Positions 17,627-26,793 of a DNA stretch of 64,000 bases are shown in pieces. The notes under the pieces were generated by a model. That model was not told where the DNA came from and ran no database searches. It saw nothing but the letters and a program-made list of their open reading frames with translations. The stretch's first letter is position 1, and every line of letters starts with the position of its first letter. Source of the stretch: an uncultured Rhodospirillales bacterium (GTDB lineage: Bacteria; Pseudomonadota; Alphaproteobacteria; CACIAM-22H2); assembly GCA_937926175.1 (NCBI GenBank), contig CALANV010000043.1:62001-126000 (forward strand). Reading direction: 5' to 3'. Made by a program: the position numbers and the translations under genes.

Positions 17627-18799
17627 ATGACACACCCAAAGCCGGCCGTTCGGCCGAAACGCCCCCATTTTTCCTCAGGTCCCTGTGCGAAACGTCCGGG
17701 CTGGACGCTCAAGGCGCTGTCCGATGCGCTCGTCGGAAGGTCGCATCGCTCCAAGTCCGGCAAGGCGAAACTCGCCGAAGTGATCGAACGCAGCCGCGCG
17801 ATCCTGGGCATTCCCGCCGACTATCGCATCGGGATCGTGCCGGCCTCCGATACCGGGGCCGTCGAGATGGCGCTGTGGTCGATGCTGGGCGCGCGCGGCG
17901 TCGACATGCTGGCGTGGGAGAGCTTCGGGGCCGGCTGGGTCACCGATGTCGTCAAGCAACTCAAACTGAACGACGTGCGCGTGTTCGAGGCGCCGTACGG
18001 CCAGATCCCCGATCTGTCGCAGGTCGATCCCGATCGCGACGTCGTGTTCACCTGGAACGGCACGACCTCGGGCGTCCGCGTGCCGAACGGCGACTGGATC
18101 CGCGCCGACCGGAAGGGCCTGACGATCTGCGATGCGACCTCGGCGGCGTTCGCCATGGATCTGCCGTGGGACAAGCTCGACGTCACCACCTATTCCTGGC
18201 AGAAGGTGCTGGGCGGCGAGGCGCAGCACGGCATGCTGATCCTGAGCCCCCGCGCGGTGGAGCGTCTCGAGACCTTCAAGCCCGACCGTCCATTGCCGAA
18301 GATCTTCCGCCTGACGCAGGGCGGCAAGCTGATCGAGGGCATTTTCAAGGGCGACACCATCAACACGCCGTCGATGCTGGCCGTCGAAGATGCGCTCGAC
18401 GGCCTGAAATGGGCCGAGTCGATCGGCGGCCTCAAGGGCCTCATCGCACGCTCCGAAGCGAACCTCGCCGCGATCGAGGCGTGGGCCGAACGGGCCGGCT
18501 GGGTCGGCTTCCTCGCCGAGGACCGGCGCATCCGCTCCTGCACCTCGGTGTGCCTGAAGATCGTCGATCCGGTGGTCGTCGCGATGAAGCCCGAGGACAA
18601 GGCCGCCTTCTCGAAGCGCATGGTGGCACTGCTGGAGGCGGAGAAGGTCGCCTACGACATCGACGCCTATCGCGATGCGCCGCCGGGCCTCAGGATCTGG
18701 GCCGGTGCGACCGTCGAGAAGGACGATCTCGAGGCGCTGTTCCCGTGGCTCGACTGGGCGTTTGCCACCGTCAAGGACGAGACGATGGCGAGGGCGTGA
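17627..18799 (+). CDS. serC: phosphoserine aminotransferase
   Basis: SerC transfers the amino group of glutamate to 3-phosphohydroxypyruvate, the second step of serine synthesis, and also acts in some B6 pathways. The 390-residue product has the alphaproteobacterial form: RPHFSSGPCAKRPGW at the start, SRAILGIPADYRIGIVPASDTGAVEMALW, TWNGTTSGVRVP, CDATSAAFAMDLPWDKLDV and YSWQKVLGGE with the PLP lysine at about residue 193. It precedes serA by 130 bases on the same strand, so the two committed serine genes are together. Expression is probably set by the hairpin leader. A REP-like repeat lies between serC and serA. Confidence 0.96.
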   Translation: MTHPKPAVRPKRPHFSSGPCAKRPGWTLKALSDALVGRSHRSKSGKAKLAEVIERSRAILGIPADYRIGIVPASDTGAVEMALWSMLGARGVDMLAWESFGAGWVTDVVKQLKLNDVRVFEAPYGQIPDLSQVDPDRDVVFTWNGTTSGVRVPNGDWIRADRKGLTICDATSAAFAMDLPWDKLDVTTYSWQKVLGGEAQHGMLILSPRAVERLETFKPDRPLPKIFRLTQGGKLIEGIFKGDTINTPSMLAVEDALDGLKWAESIGGLKGLIARSEANLAAIEAWAERAGWVGFLAEDRRIRSCTSVCLKIVDPVVVAMKPEDKAAFSKRMVALLEAEKVAYDIDAYRDAPPGLRIWAGATVEKDDLEALFPWLDWAFATVKDETMARA

Positions 18800-18829
18800 C
18801 GTCGCGTCGCCCCTCGTCTTTCGACACGC

Positions 18830-18854
18830 TCATCCTTCGACACGCTCAGGATGA
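18830..18854. repeat. REP-like palindromic intergenic repeat (serC-serA)
   Basis: TCATCCT and AGGATGA flank an 11-base loop of the form TCGACACGCTC. The same core (CCTTCGACAAGCTCAGGA) recurs three times downstream of purA at 25.47-25.69 kb, so this is a dispersed palindromic element of the genome. Confidence 0.8.
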
Positions 18855-18929
18855 AGTCGATCTTTCCATCCATATGACCAGAAGCCTCGCCCCGAGCCGT
18901 TCCGAGGGGCGAGGGCAAGGATCGTTCCC

Positions 18930-20504
18930 ATGCCCAAGGTTCTCATCGCCGATAATCTCAGCCCGCGCGCCGTCGAGATCTTCAAGCAGCGCGGCATCGA
19001 ATTCGACGTGAAGACCGGCCTGAAGCCGCCGGAGCTCAAGGCCATCATCGGCGAATACGACGGCCTCGCCGTCCGTTCGGCCACCAAGGTCACCGCTGAC
19101 ATCATCGAGGCGGCGAAGAAGCTGAAGGTGATCGGTCGCGCCGGCATCGGCGTCGACACGATCGACGTCGCCGCCGCGACCGCGCGCGGCATCGTCGTGA
19201 TGAACACGCCGTTCGGCAACTCGATCACCACGGCCGAGCACGCGATCGCGCTGATGTTCGCCCTGGCGCGACAGATTCCGGCCGCCGACCGGTCGACGCA
19301 GGCGGGCAAGTGGGAGAAGAACCGGTTCCTCGGCGTCGAGCTGACCAACAAGACGCTGGGCATCGTCGGCTGCGGCAATATCGGCTCGATCGTCGCCGAC
19401 CGCGCGCTCGGCCTGAAGATGAAGGTCGTGGCGTACGATCCCTATCTGTCGCCGGCACGCGCGCAGGAACTGGGGGTCGAGAAGGTCGAGCTCGACGAAC
19501 TGTTCGCGCGCGCCGACTTCATCACGCTGCACACGCCGCTGACCGAGGCGACCCGCAACCTCATCGACGCCAAGGCGCTGTTCAAGATGAAGAAGGGCGT
19601 GCGCATCATCAACTGCGCGCGCGGCGGCCTGATCGTCGAGGAGGATCTGAAGGCGGCGCTCGACTCAGGCCACGTCGCCGGCGCGGCGCTCGACGTGTTC
19701 CCCGTCGAACCCGCCAAGGAGAACATCCTGTTCGGCCGCGACGACGTGATCTGCACGCCGCATCTCGGCGCCTCGACGGTCGAGGCGCAGGAGAACGTGG
19801 CGATCCAGATCGCCGAGCAGATCTCGGATTTCCTGCTGTCGGGCGCGGTCACGAATGCCGTCAACATGGCCTCGGTGAGCGGCGAGGACGCGCCGAAGCT
19901 GAGGCCCTACATGGCGCTGGCCATGAAGCTCGGCAGCTTCCTGGGGCAGGTGACCGACCGCAACATCCGTTCGGTGCGCATCGAGTACGAGGGACATGCC
20001 GCGGGCCTGAACGTGAAGCCGCTGACGGCGGCCGTGCTGATGGGCGTGCTGCAGCCGCAGCTCGAAACCGTCAACATGGTCAACGCGCCGGTGATCGCGC
20101 GCGAGCGCAACATCGCGGTGACCGAGACCAAGCACGACCGCGCGGTCGACTACCAGACCCTCATCCGCGTCACGGTCGAGGCCGAGGATCGCGTGCGCCG
20201 GATCGCCGGCACGCTGATCGCCGACCGGCCGCGCATCTGCGAGATCGAGGGAATCGCCGTCGAGGCAGAGTTCGGCCCGTATCTTCTCTACGTGCGCAAC
20301 CAGGACAAGCCGGGCTTCGTCGGCAATCTCGGCTGCCTTCTGGGCGATGCCGGCATCAACATCGCGACGTTCGGCATGGGACGGCGCGAACCCGGCGGCG
20401 AGGCGATCTGCCTCATCGTGCTCGATGCGCCCGTGCCCGAACCGGTGCTGGCGAAGGTGCGGTCGATCAAGCACGTCGTCAAGGCGCGCGTCCTCAAGTT
20501 CTGA
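18930..20504 (+). CDS. serA: D-3-phosphoglycerate dehydrogenase
   Basis: SerA oxidises 3-phosphoglycerate to 3-phosphohydroxypyruvate with NAD, the first step of serine synthesis. The 524-residue product is the long form with three parts: substrate-binding and Rossmann domains (GRAGIGVDTIDVAAATARGI, the NAD motif GIVGCGNIGS near residue 148, INCARGGLIVEE, and the catalytic-histidine stretch CTPHLGAST), an intervening domain of about 320-450, and a C-terminal ACT domain (YVRNQDKPGFVGNLGCLLGD). ACT domains usually confer serine feedback. It follows serC. A strong hairpin closes the gene. Confidence 0.97.
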   Translation: MPKVLIADNLSPRAVEIFKQRGIEFDVKTGLKPPELKAIIGEYDGLAVRSATKVTADIIEAAKKLKVIGRAGIGVDTIDVAAATARGIVVMNTPFGNSITTAEHAIALMFALARQIPAADRSTQAGKWEKNRFLGVELTNKTLGIVGCGNIGSIVADRALGLKMKVVAYDPYLSPARAQELGVEKVELDELFARADFITLHTPLTEATRNLIDAKALFKMKKGVRIINCARGGLIVEEDLKAALDSGHVAGAALDVFPVEPAKENILFGRDDVICTPHLGASTVEAQENVAIQIAEQISDFLLSGAVTNAVNMASVSGEDAPKLRPYMALAMKLGSFLGQVTDRNIRSVRIEYEGHAAGLNVKPLTAAVLMGVLQPQLETVNMVNAPVIARERNIAVTETKHDRAVDYQTLIRVTVEAEDRVRRIAGTLIADRPRICEIEGIAVEAEFGPYLLYVRNQDKPGFVGNLGCLLGDAGINIATFGMGRREPGGEAICLIVLDAPVPEPVLAKVRSIKHVVKARVLKF

Positions 20505-20520
20505 GACGGAACGGACGAAC

Positions 20521-20560
20521 CGCCGGGATGCGCCCACGCGGGCGTGGGCGCATCCCGGCG
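20521..20560. terminator. 18-bp perfect stem between convergent serA and flavin reductase genes
   Basis: CGCCGGGATGCGCCCACG and its exact reverse complement flank a CGGG loop. It sits 16 bases after the serA stop and 10 bases before the end of the convergent flavin reductase gene. No T tract follows on either strand, so it may be a bidirectional stem or an mRNA 3'-end protector rather than a classical intrinsic terminator. Confidence 0.6.
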
Positions 20561-20570
20561 CGCCGTTCAT

Positions 20571-21131
20571 TCACAGGATCTCCGGCCGGAACTGCGCGCG
20601 GCGGCTGATGATGTCGCCCGCGACCATGAAGACGCCATCGCCCGTGTAGTGCAGCGTCTTCGGGTGCTTCGGCGATGGGGCGACGTGCGCCTTCACGACC
20701 TCGAAGATGAAGAAGTTGTACCGGTCGATCAGGGCCCCGTCGTAGAGCCGGCATTCGAAATTGGCGTGGCATTCGCGGATCAACGGCGCCTCGACCTACC
20801 GGGCCGGGTCGGCCGTCAGGCCGAACTCGCGGAACTTGTCGATCTCCGCGCCCGAGGTGTTGCCGATGCCAACAACCGCATCGGCGAGCGTCACCGTCGG
20901 CAGGTTGATGACGCATTCGCCGCTACTGCGGATCATGTCGAAGCTGTGGTTGCCGGCGGCGATGACGCAGCCGACGAGCGAGGGCGTGAACTCCATGACC
21001 GTGTGCCAGCCCATCGTCATGATGTTCGTCTTGCCCCGCCAGCGCGACGACACGAGCACGATCGGGCCGGGCTCCAGATACCGGCGAACCTGGCTCACGG
21101 GAAAATCCTTCTTCTTTGGATATCTCGTCAT
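20571..21131 (-). pseudogene. flavin reductase (DIM6/NTAB family) interrupted by an in-frame TAG
   Basis: The coding frame runs from ATG 21131 to the stop at 20571 but is broken by one TAG at 20798-20796, codon 112 of 187. Before it the sequence reads like the start of a flavin reductase-like domain protein (EPGPIVLVSSRWRGKTNIMT, then GEVINLPT-like GECVINLPTVTLADAV). After it, in the same frame, the family ending follows without shift (VEAPLIRECHANFECRL, then VVKAHV and a C-terminal YTGDGVFMVAGDIISRR). No indel is needed to restore the frame. These proteins bind FMN and reduce flavins for partner oxygenases. A recent nonsense mutation, a sequencing error or read-through would all fit. Confidence 0.8.
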
Positions 21132-21265
21132 GGCGCACGCCTCGTCCGCAACCGGTCCTCGCCCAAGACTATATAGCGCCGGCGGCCGATGCGTCCGTTT
21201 CGCGCGTTCCTGCGGCGGGTGAACCTTAACGAGGCGTTAGGGATCGACGGCCACACTCCGGCGCC

Positions 21266-21694
21266 ATGAGGGTCGGAGTCGGGAGTGCGCGCGCCTTGTT
21301 CGTCGTCGCGGCCGCAGCGGCCGTTGCTGCATGCGGGCGCGAGCCGTCCGAAGCGGATCTGTTGCGCGCCCTTCAGCGCTATCATGCCGCATGGGCGGCG
21401 GAACAGCGCCAGCATGGCATGGCGCGCCGAACGCCCGTCTTCGTCAATCTCGCCTTCGATGCGACGCTCAACCTTCACATCCATGCCGTGCGCAAGGAAC
21501 GCTGTCGGCCGGCCACGGAGGCGATGGGTTACATCTGCACGGTCGAAGTCGAGGCGACGACGCCCTATCAAAGCGGCGTACGACGGCGGGTCGAGGCCCG
21601 ATTCGTCGAGGGCACGAAAGGTTGGCTTGCGGTGAAGCCGCGGCCGCTCGATACAAGCGTTCGACAGGGACCGGACGCCGGCAACCCGGGCTAA
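21266..21694 (+). CDS. putative small lipoprotein
   Basis: The 142-residue product has a lipoprotein signal peptide: an N-terminal Arg-containing segment, a hydrophobic Ala/Val run and the lipobox VAAC with the acylated cysteine at about residue 23. The mature part includes ERCRPATEAMGYICTVEVEATTPYQSGVRRRVEARFVEGTKGWL, where two cysteines could pair in the periplasm. The mature domain has no name I recognise. It is convergent with the NepR-like gene and overlaps it by 4 bases at the stop codons. Confidence 0.65.
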   Translation: MRVGVGSARALFVVAAAAAVAACGREPSEADLLRALQRYHAAWAAEQRQHGMARRTPVFVNLAFDATLNLHIHAVRKERCRPATEAMGYICTVEVEATTPYQSGVRRRVEARFVEGTKGWLAVKPRPLDTSVRQGPDAGNPG

Positions 21695-21900
21695 TCCGCT
21701 TCGATGATGCGGCGCCGGACGCCCAGCTGCAGAATGACGCGCAGGAACTCGTCCGGAAGCGGCTGAAGCTCGTACAGCTCGACAAGCTTGCGACGCAGGA
21801 CGAGCTCGGCGCGCTTGTCGGCGTCGGCCGTCTCCCGTTCATCTCCGCGGCCGTCGCTTCCGTTCGTCGCGGCCATGTCGATCCGTTTCTGCTTTTCCAT
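21691..21900 (-). CDS. NepR-family anti-sigma factor (general stress response)
   Basis: NepR binds and holds the ECF sigma factor EcfG until phosphorylated PhyR takes NepR away. The 69-residue product has a disordered charged N-terminus and a core LRRKLVELYELQPLPDEFLRVILQLG that follows the NepR pattern (hydrophobic helix, then PxPxxFLxLLxQL). A perfect EcfG-type promoter lies just upstream, as expected for an autoregulated nepR. If that promoter is used, the transcript would begin close to the first ATG, so the ATG at 21876 (61 residues) may be the true start. No phyR or ecfG gene is adjacent, unlike the common GSR locus. The family call is inference from a short motif backed by the promoter. 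Confidence 0.6.
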   Translation of the reverse strand: MEKQKRIDMAATNGSDGRGDERETADADKRAELVLRRKLVELYELQPLPDEFLRVILQLGVRRRIIEAD

Positions 21901-21913
21901 TCGGATTAAACCA

Positions 21914-21938
21914 AACGCTCGGGGTTCCCTGAGGTTCC
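21914..21938 (-). promoter_or_regulatory. EcfG-type (general stress) promoter of the nepR-like gene
   Basis: Read on the minus strand, GGAAC (21938-21934), a 16-base spacer and CGTT (21917-21914) reproduce the alphaproteobacterial EcfG consensus GGAAC-N16/17-CGTT exactly. It ends 13 bases upstream of the first ATG of the NepR-like gene. Confidence 0.7.
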
Positions 21939-22381
21939 GGCCGGAATGCGAAGCTGGCGCGCGGTCATTCCAATGACCACCTGTGCGGGAATCCGGAAGA
22001 GATGATCGGCGTCGTAGCGCATGAATCTGGACGCAAATCGCGGCACATAGGTCTAAACGCAGATGAGGCCGATCGGTTTCGATCCGATTCGACCTGGAAT
22101 CGGCTTGGCCGATGTCGAACGCACCGTGCCGGTTGCAGGCCGGCGTGAATCGGGGCCGCCCGTCACCTTCGGCCCGATGATCCGGTCATCGTACGAAGTG
22201 ACGAGTGCACCGCGCAGCGCGTCGCCGACGGTCGAATCGACCGCGCCGGCGTGAAATCGAATCGCCTGCTCGTCCGTTTGGGATGTGAGAAGCCATGGCC
22301 GCCAGCACCGTCGCCGGAGCCATTGCGGCCAGCCGCTCGCGCGAAGCGTGGTGCGGCGGCAGCCGTGTCGTGGAGGGCAAG
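21939..22381. other. gene-poor intergenic region
   Basis: Between the EcfG-type promoter and the next gene I see no convincing coding frame on either strand. Short frames exist (for example plus-strand 22063-22254) but lack ribosome-binding sites and family resemblance. No repeat, tRNA or clear terminator was recognised. Promoters for the gene at 22382 are presumably here. Confidence 0.5.
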
Positions 22382-22708
22382 ATGCGGAACCAAGCACAGG
22401 CGCAGGTACAGACACATACCAGGGAGCCGTCGCGACGGGAGGGCATCGTCGTCAGCACGGTCGTGCGGCTGACGACGTCGGACGGATGCGCCTTCGACGA
22501 GCCCGAGAAGGCCATGGAGCACGAGGCGTTCTACCAGATCCTGAAGCGCCTCATCCGCGAACTCGGCTGGCCCGACAACGAGGAGAGCGCCACGTTCGCC
22601 AAGCGTCTTGCCCGCAGCTATCGGGACCTGCTGCCGCTGCTCAACGAACTCGACCGGGAGAGCGCGACCCTCAAGGCGCACCTGAAGGAGTTCCAGCGTA
22701 CCGTGTGA
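22382..22708 (+). CDS. conserved-looking hypothetical protein
   Basis: A 108-residue, largely helical and charged product that I do not recognise. ATG 22382 is preceded by GGAGGG at ideal spacing, which decides the start over an upstream in-frame ATG at 22295. The N-terminal ~30 residues are Gln/Thr-rich and probably disordered; the rest reads MEHEAFYQILKRLIRELGWP and then FAKRLARSYRDLLPLLNELDRES, suggesting a small helical bundle. No signal peptide or membrane segment is seen. It lies ahead of hisZ with 180 bases between. Confidence 0.55.
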   Translation: MRNQAQAQVQTHTREPSRREGIVVSTVVRLTTSDGCAFDEPEKAMEHEAFYQILKRLIRELGWPDNEESATFAKRLARSYRDLLPLLNELDRESATLKAHLKEFQRTV

Positions 22709-22888
22709 CGCGGGGCTGTGCCGGTCCCGGTTCCTTGCGCCGGAACGCCCCCGATTCGCCGTGGGAGCGGCGACAGCGAAGGCGGCCGGGCCCATCGGCA
22801 CCCGCCCGCAAATAGGCTTTGCTCTCGGCCGGCAAAGCCGGTACCAAGGGCGCCCGGAAAGGGGGCCCCAGGTTCCGGTTTGATCGAC

Positions 22889-24043
22889 ATGTCCGACTTT
22901 GCCAGACGCGCCCTGCTGCCCGCGGGCCTGCGCGACATCCTGCCGCCCGAGGCCGAGTTCGAGGCCCGAGTCGTCGAGCGCATGATGACGACGCTTGCGG
23001 CCCACGGCTATGAGCGCGTCAAGCCACCGCTGGTCGAGTTCGAGGAAAGTCTGCTGAGCGACTCCGGCGCCTCGATGGCGCCGCACACCTTCCGGCTCAT
23101 GGATCCCGTCTCGCAGCGGATGATGGGACTGCGTGCCGACATGACGCTGCAGGTCGCGCGCATCGCGGCGACGCGCCTCAAAGGCCTGCCGCGGCCGTTG
23201 CGCCTGTCCTATGCGGGGCAGGTGCTGCGGGTGAAGGGCGACGACCTGCGCCCGGAGCGGCAGTTCGGCCAGGTGGGGGCGGAGCTGATCGGCTGCGACG
23301 AGGCGGCGGCTGATGCCGAGGCGGTGCTGCTCGCGGCGAGCGCGTTGACCGGCGTCGGCGTGACGGACCTGACCATCGACCTTTCGTCGCCGAAGCTCGT
23401 TCCCGCGGTGCTGGCCGCGCACGGTCTCGCACCGGCATCGAAGCGGCTGCGCGAGGCGCTGGACCGCAAGGACTCGGCGGCGGTCGCGGCCCTGGGCGGT
23501 GTCGCGGCGCCGACACTGACGCTGCTGCTCGCCGCGACCGGGCCCGCCGACCGCGCGCTCGACGCCATCGGCCGCATGAAGCTGCCGCCCGAGGCGGCCG
23601 CCGAGGCGGCGCGGCTCGCCGACGTCGTGGCCCGCGTGCGCGCGGCGGCACCCGACCTGCGGCTCACTGTCGATCCGGTCGAGATGCGCGGGTTCGAGTA
23701 TCACACGGGGCTGTGCTTCACGCTGTTCGCGCGCGGCGTGCGCGGCGAACTCGGGCGCGGCGGCCGCTACAGCGCGGGCGACGCCTTCGCCGAGGCCGGC
23801 GAGCCGGCGACCGGCTTCACGCTGTTCACCGACACGATTCTGCGCGCGCTACCGCCGGTGCCGCCGGCCGAACGGCTCTATCTTCCCTACGGCACCGCGC
23901 CGGACATCGCCGCACAATTGCGGGCGGAGGGATGGCGCACCGTCGCAGGCCTCGCGCCCGAAAACGACCCGGTGGCGGAGGCGCGACGCCTGCGCTGTTC
24001 GCACGTCTTCATCGGCGGCGCACCGACCAAGCTCGAGGACTGA
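22889..24043 (+). CDS. hisZ: ATP phosphoribosyltransferase regulatory subunit HisZ
   Basis: HisZ is a histidyl-tRNA synthetase-like subunit that activates the short form of HisG, the first enzyme of histidine synthesis. The 384-residue product begins MSDFARRALLPAGLRDILPPEA, a typical HisZ start, and has the HisRS-like motif regions (FRLMDPVSQRMMGLRADMTLQVAR, LRLSYAGQVLRVKGDD, and GFEYHTGLCFTLFARG). It lacks the C-terminal anticodon-binding domain of true HisRS. ATG 22889 was chosen by family start. It ends 4 bases before purA, so the two are cotranscribed. hisG is not in the window. Confidence 0.93.
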   Translation: MSDFARRALLPAGLRDILPPEAEFEARVVERMMTTLAAHGYERVKPPLVEFEESLLSDSGASMAPHTFRLMDPVSQRMMGLRADMTLQVARIAATRLKGLPRPLRLSYAGQVLRVKGDDLRPERQFGQVGAELIGCDEAAADAEAVLLAASALTGVGVTDLTIDLSSPKLVPAVLAAHGLAPASKRLREALDRKDSAAVAALGGVAAPTLTLLLAATGPADRALDAIGRMKLPPEAAAEAARLADVVARVRAAAPDLRLTVDPVEMRGFEYHTGLCFTLFARGVRGELGRGGRYSAGDAFAEAGEPATGFTLFTDTILRALPPVPPAERLYLPYGTAPDIAAQLRAEGWRTVAGLAPENDPVAEARRLRCSHVFIGGAPTKLED

Positions 24044-24047
24044 GAAC

Positions 24048-25340
<1,293 letters not shown>

Positions 25341-25734
25341 GATCCACGCGCGCCGTCGTTCCGTCGAGGCCGTCATTCGTTCGAGAACGAAGTGTCGTCC
25401 TTCGACGCCGGAGCTTCGTTCGTCGACGGCGAGGCTTTGTCCTTTGACGTCGAAGCCCATTCCTCGAGATCGAAGCCTCATCCTTCGACAAGCTCAGGAT
25501 GAGGCTTCGTAAGCTCGTCCGTCGACAAGCTCGAGGCGAGGTGTGAGCGAGCGAGCTGCCGTCGAAAATAAGGCCAGCCTCGTCCTGAGCTTGTCGAAGG
25601 ACGAGGCCGGTCGTGGCGCTGTAAGGGATGAAGCGGCATTCTTCGCGATATCGAAGCCTCACCCTTCGACGAGCTCAGGATAAGGCTTCGAAATGTTGAC
25701 TCAGAACGAGAAAGCTCAGGCCGGATGAGAAGGC
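25341..25734. repeat. cluster of REP-like palindromic repeats between convergent purA and rpoH
   Basis: This 394-base gene-free region contains three clear palindromes sharing the core CCTTCGACAAGCTCAGGA. They lie at 25472-25508 (13-bp perfect arms GAAGCCTCATCCT / AGGATGAGGCTTC), 25577-25607 (10-bp arms GCCTCGTCCT / AGGACGAGGC, opposite core orientation) and 25653-25689 (imperfect arms). Degenerate copies fill 25350-25470. A fourth copy lies between serC and serA. They could stabilise the convergent mRNA ends or act as terminators. No gene is seen here. Confidence 0.85.
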
Positions 25735-26631
25735 TCAGGCCGAGCCGCGTGCCTGTTCGAGGCCGCGCGTCTGTTCGAGCGCGAGGTTCTTCATCGACTT
25801 CTGCAGCTTCTCGAAGGCGCGCACCTCGATCTGGCGCACGCGCTCGCGGCTGATGCCGTATTTCTGCGACAGGTCCTCGAGCGTCATCGGGTTGTCGCGC
25901 AGGCGACGCTCGGTCAGGATGTGCCGCTCGCGCTCGTTGAGCGTGCGCATCGCCTCGCCCAGGAGGCGCTGGCGCCGGCGCATCTCCTCCCGCTCGGCGA
26001 GCTTGATCTCCTGGCTTTCGGACTCGTCGACGAGCCAGTCCTGCCACTCGCCTTCGCCTTCCTCGCGCAGCGGGGCGTTCAGCGAATGGTCCGGGCTGGC
26101 GAGGCGCCGGTTCATCTGGATGACTTCCTGCTCGGACACGTCGAGCTGCTGCGCGATCGCGCGCACCTTTTCGGGCGGCAGCTCGCCTTCCTCGATCGCC
26201 TGCATCTGGCTCTTGAGCTTGCGCAGGTTGAAGAACAGCTTCTTCTGCGCGGCCGTGGTGCCCATCTTCACCAGCGACCACGAGTGCAGGATGTATTCCT
26301 GGATGGCGGCGCGGATCCACCACATGGCATAGGTGGCAAGCCGGAAGCCGCGGTCGGGATCGAAGCGCTTGACCGCCTGCATCATGCCGACATTGCCTTC
26401 GGAGATGAGCTCGGACAGCGGCAGGCCATAGCCGCGATAGCCCATCGCGATCTTGGCGACGAGGCGCAGATGGCTCGTCACCAAGCGATGCGCGGCCTCG
26501 GTGTCGCCGTGTTCGCGCCAACGCTTGGCGAGCATGTACTCTTCCTCGGGCTGCAGCATCGGGAACTTGCGGATCTCCTGGAGATACCGCGCCAGATTCC
26601 CTTCGCCGCTGGGTACCGGAAGCGTCGCCAT
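25735..26631 (-). CDS. rpoH: RNA polymerase heat-shock sigma factor RpoH (sigma-32)
   Basis: RpoH directs transcription of heat-shock genes and is degraded by FtsH. The 298-residue product has sigma region 2 (NLVTSHLRLVAKIA-like segment and RFDPDRGFRLATYAMWWIRAAIQEYI), the RpoH box QKKLFFNLRKLK at about 129-140 that is diagnostic for sigma-32, and region 4 with LEDLSQKYGISRERVRQIEVRAFEKLQ. The ATG at 26631 has GAGGAAC immediately upstream, which decides against longer frames. It lies downstream of rluD on the same strand with a 162-base gap likely to hold its own promoter. Alphaproteobacteria often have several RpoH paralogues; this is a full-length one. Confidence 0.96.
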   Translation of the reverse strand: MATLPVPSGEGNLARYLQEIRKFPMLQPEEEYMLAKRWREHGDTEAAHRLVTSHLRLVAKIAMGYRGYGLPLSELISEGNVGMMQAVKRFDPDRGFRLATYAMWWIRAAIQEYILHSWSLVKMGTTAAQKKLFFNLRKLKSQMQAIEEGELPPEKVRAIAQQLDVSEQEVIQMNRRLASPDHSLNAPLREEGEGEWQDWLVDESESQEIKLAEREEMRRRQRLLGEAMRTLNERERHILTERRLRDNPMTLEDLSQKYGISRERVRQIEVRAFEKLQKSMKNLALEQTRGLEQARGSA

Positions 26632-26793
26632 GTTCCTCGTCGTCCTTCGTCTCGCAGGCCGGGCAAGGATGCCCGGGTCGTGCCGGCCCGGCAGGGCGCC
26701 CGAAGCGCCCATGGCGCCGGACGCAGCGGCCAGCGAATCGCCTTGTAATGGAGTCAAATAATACGACAACGGCGGAAAGTTTCCCACCCCGGG

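Noticed and set aside
21132..21265. EcfG-type promoter in front of the lipoprotein gene (GAACC...CGTT)
   Set aside because: The spacer between the elements is about 10 bases, not 16-17, and the first element lacks the GG.
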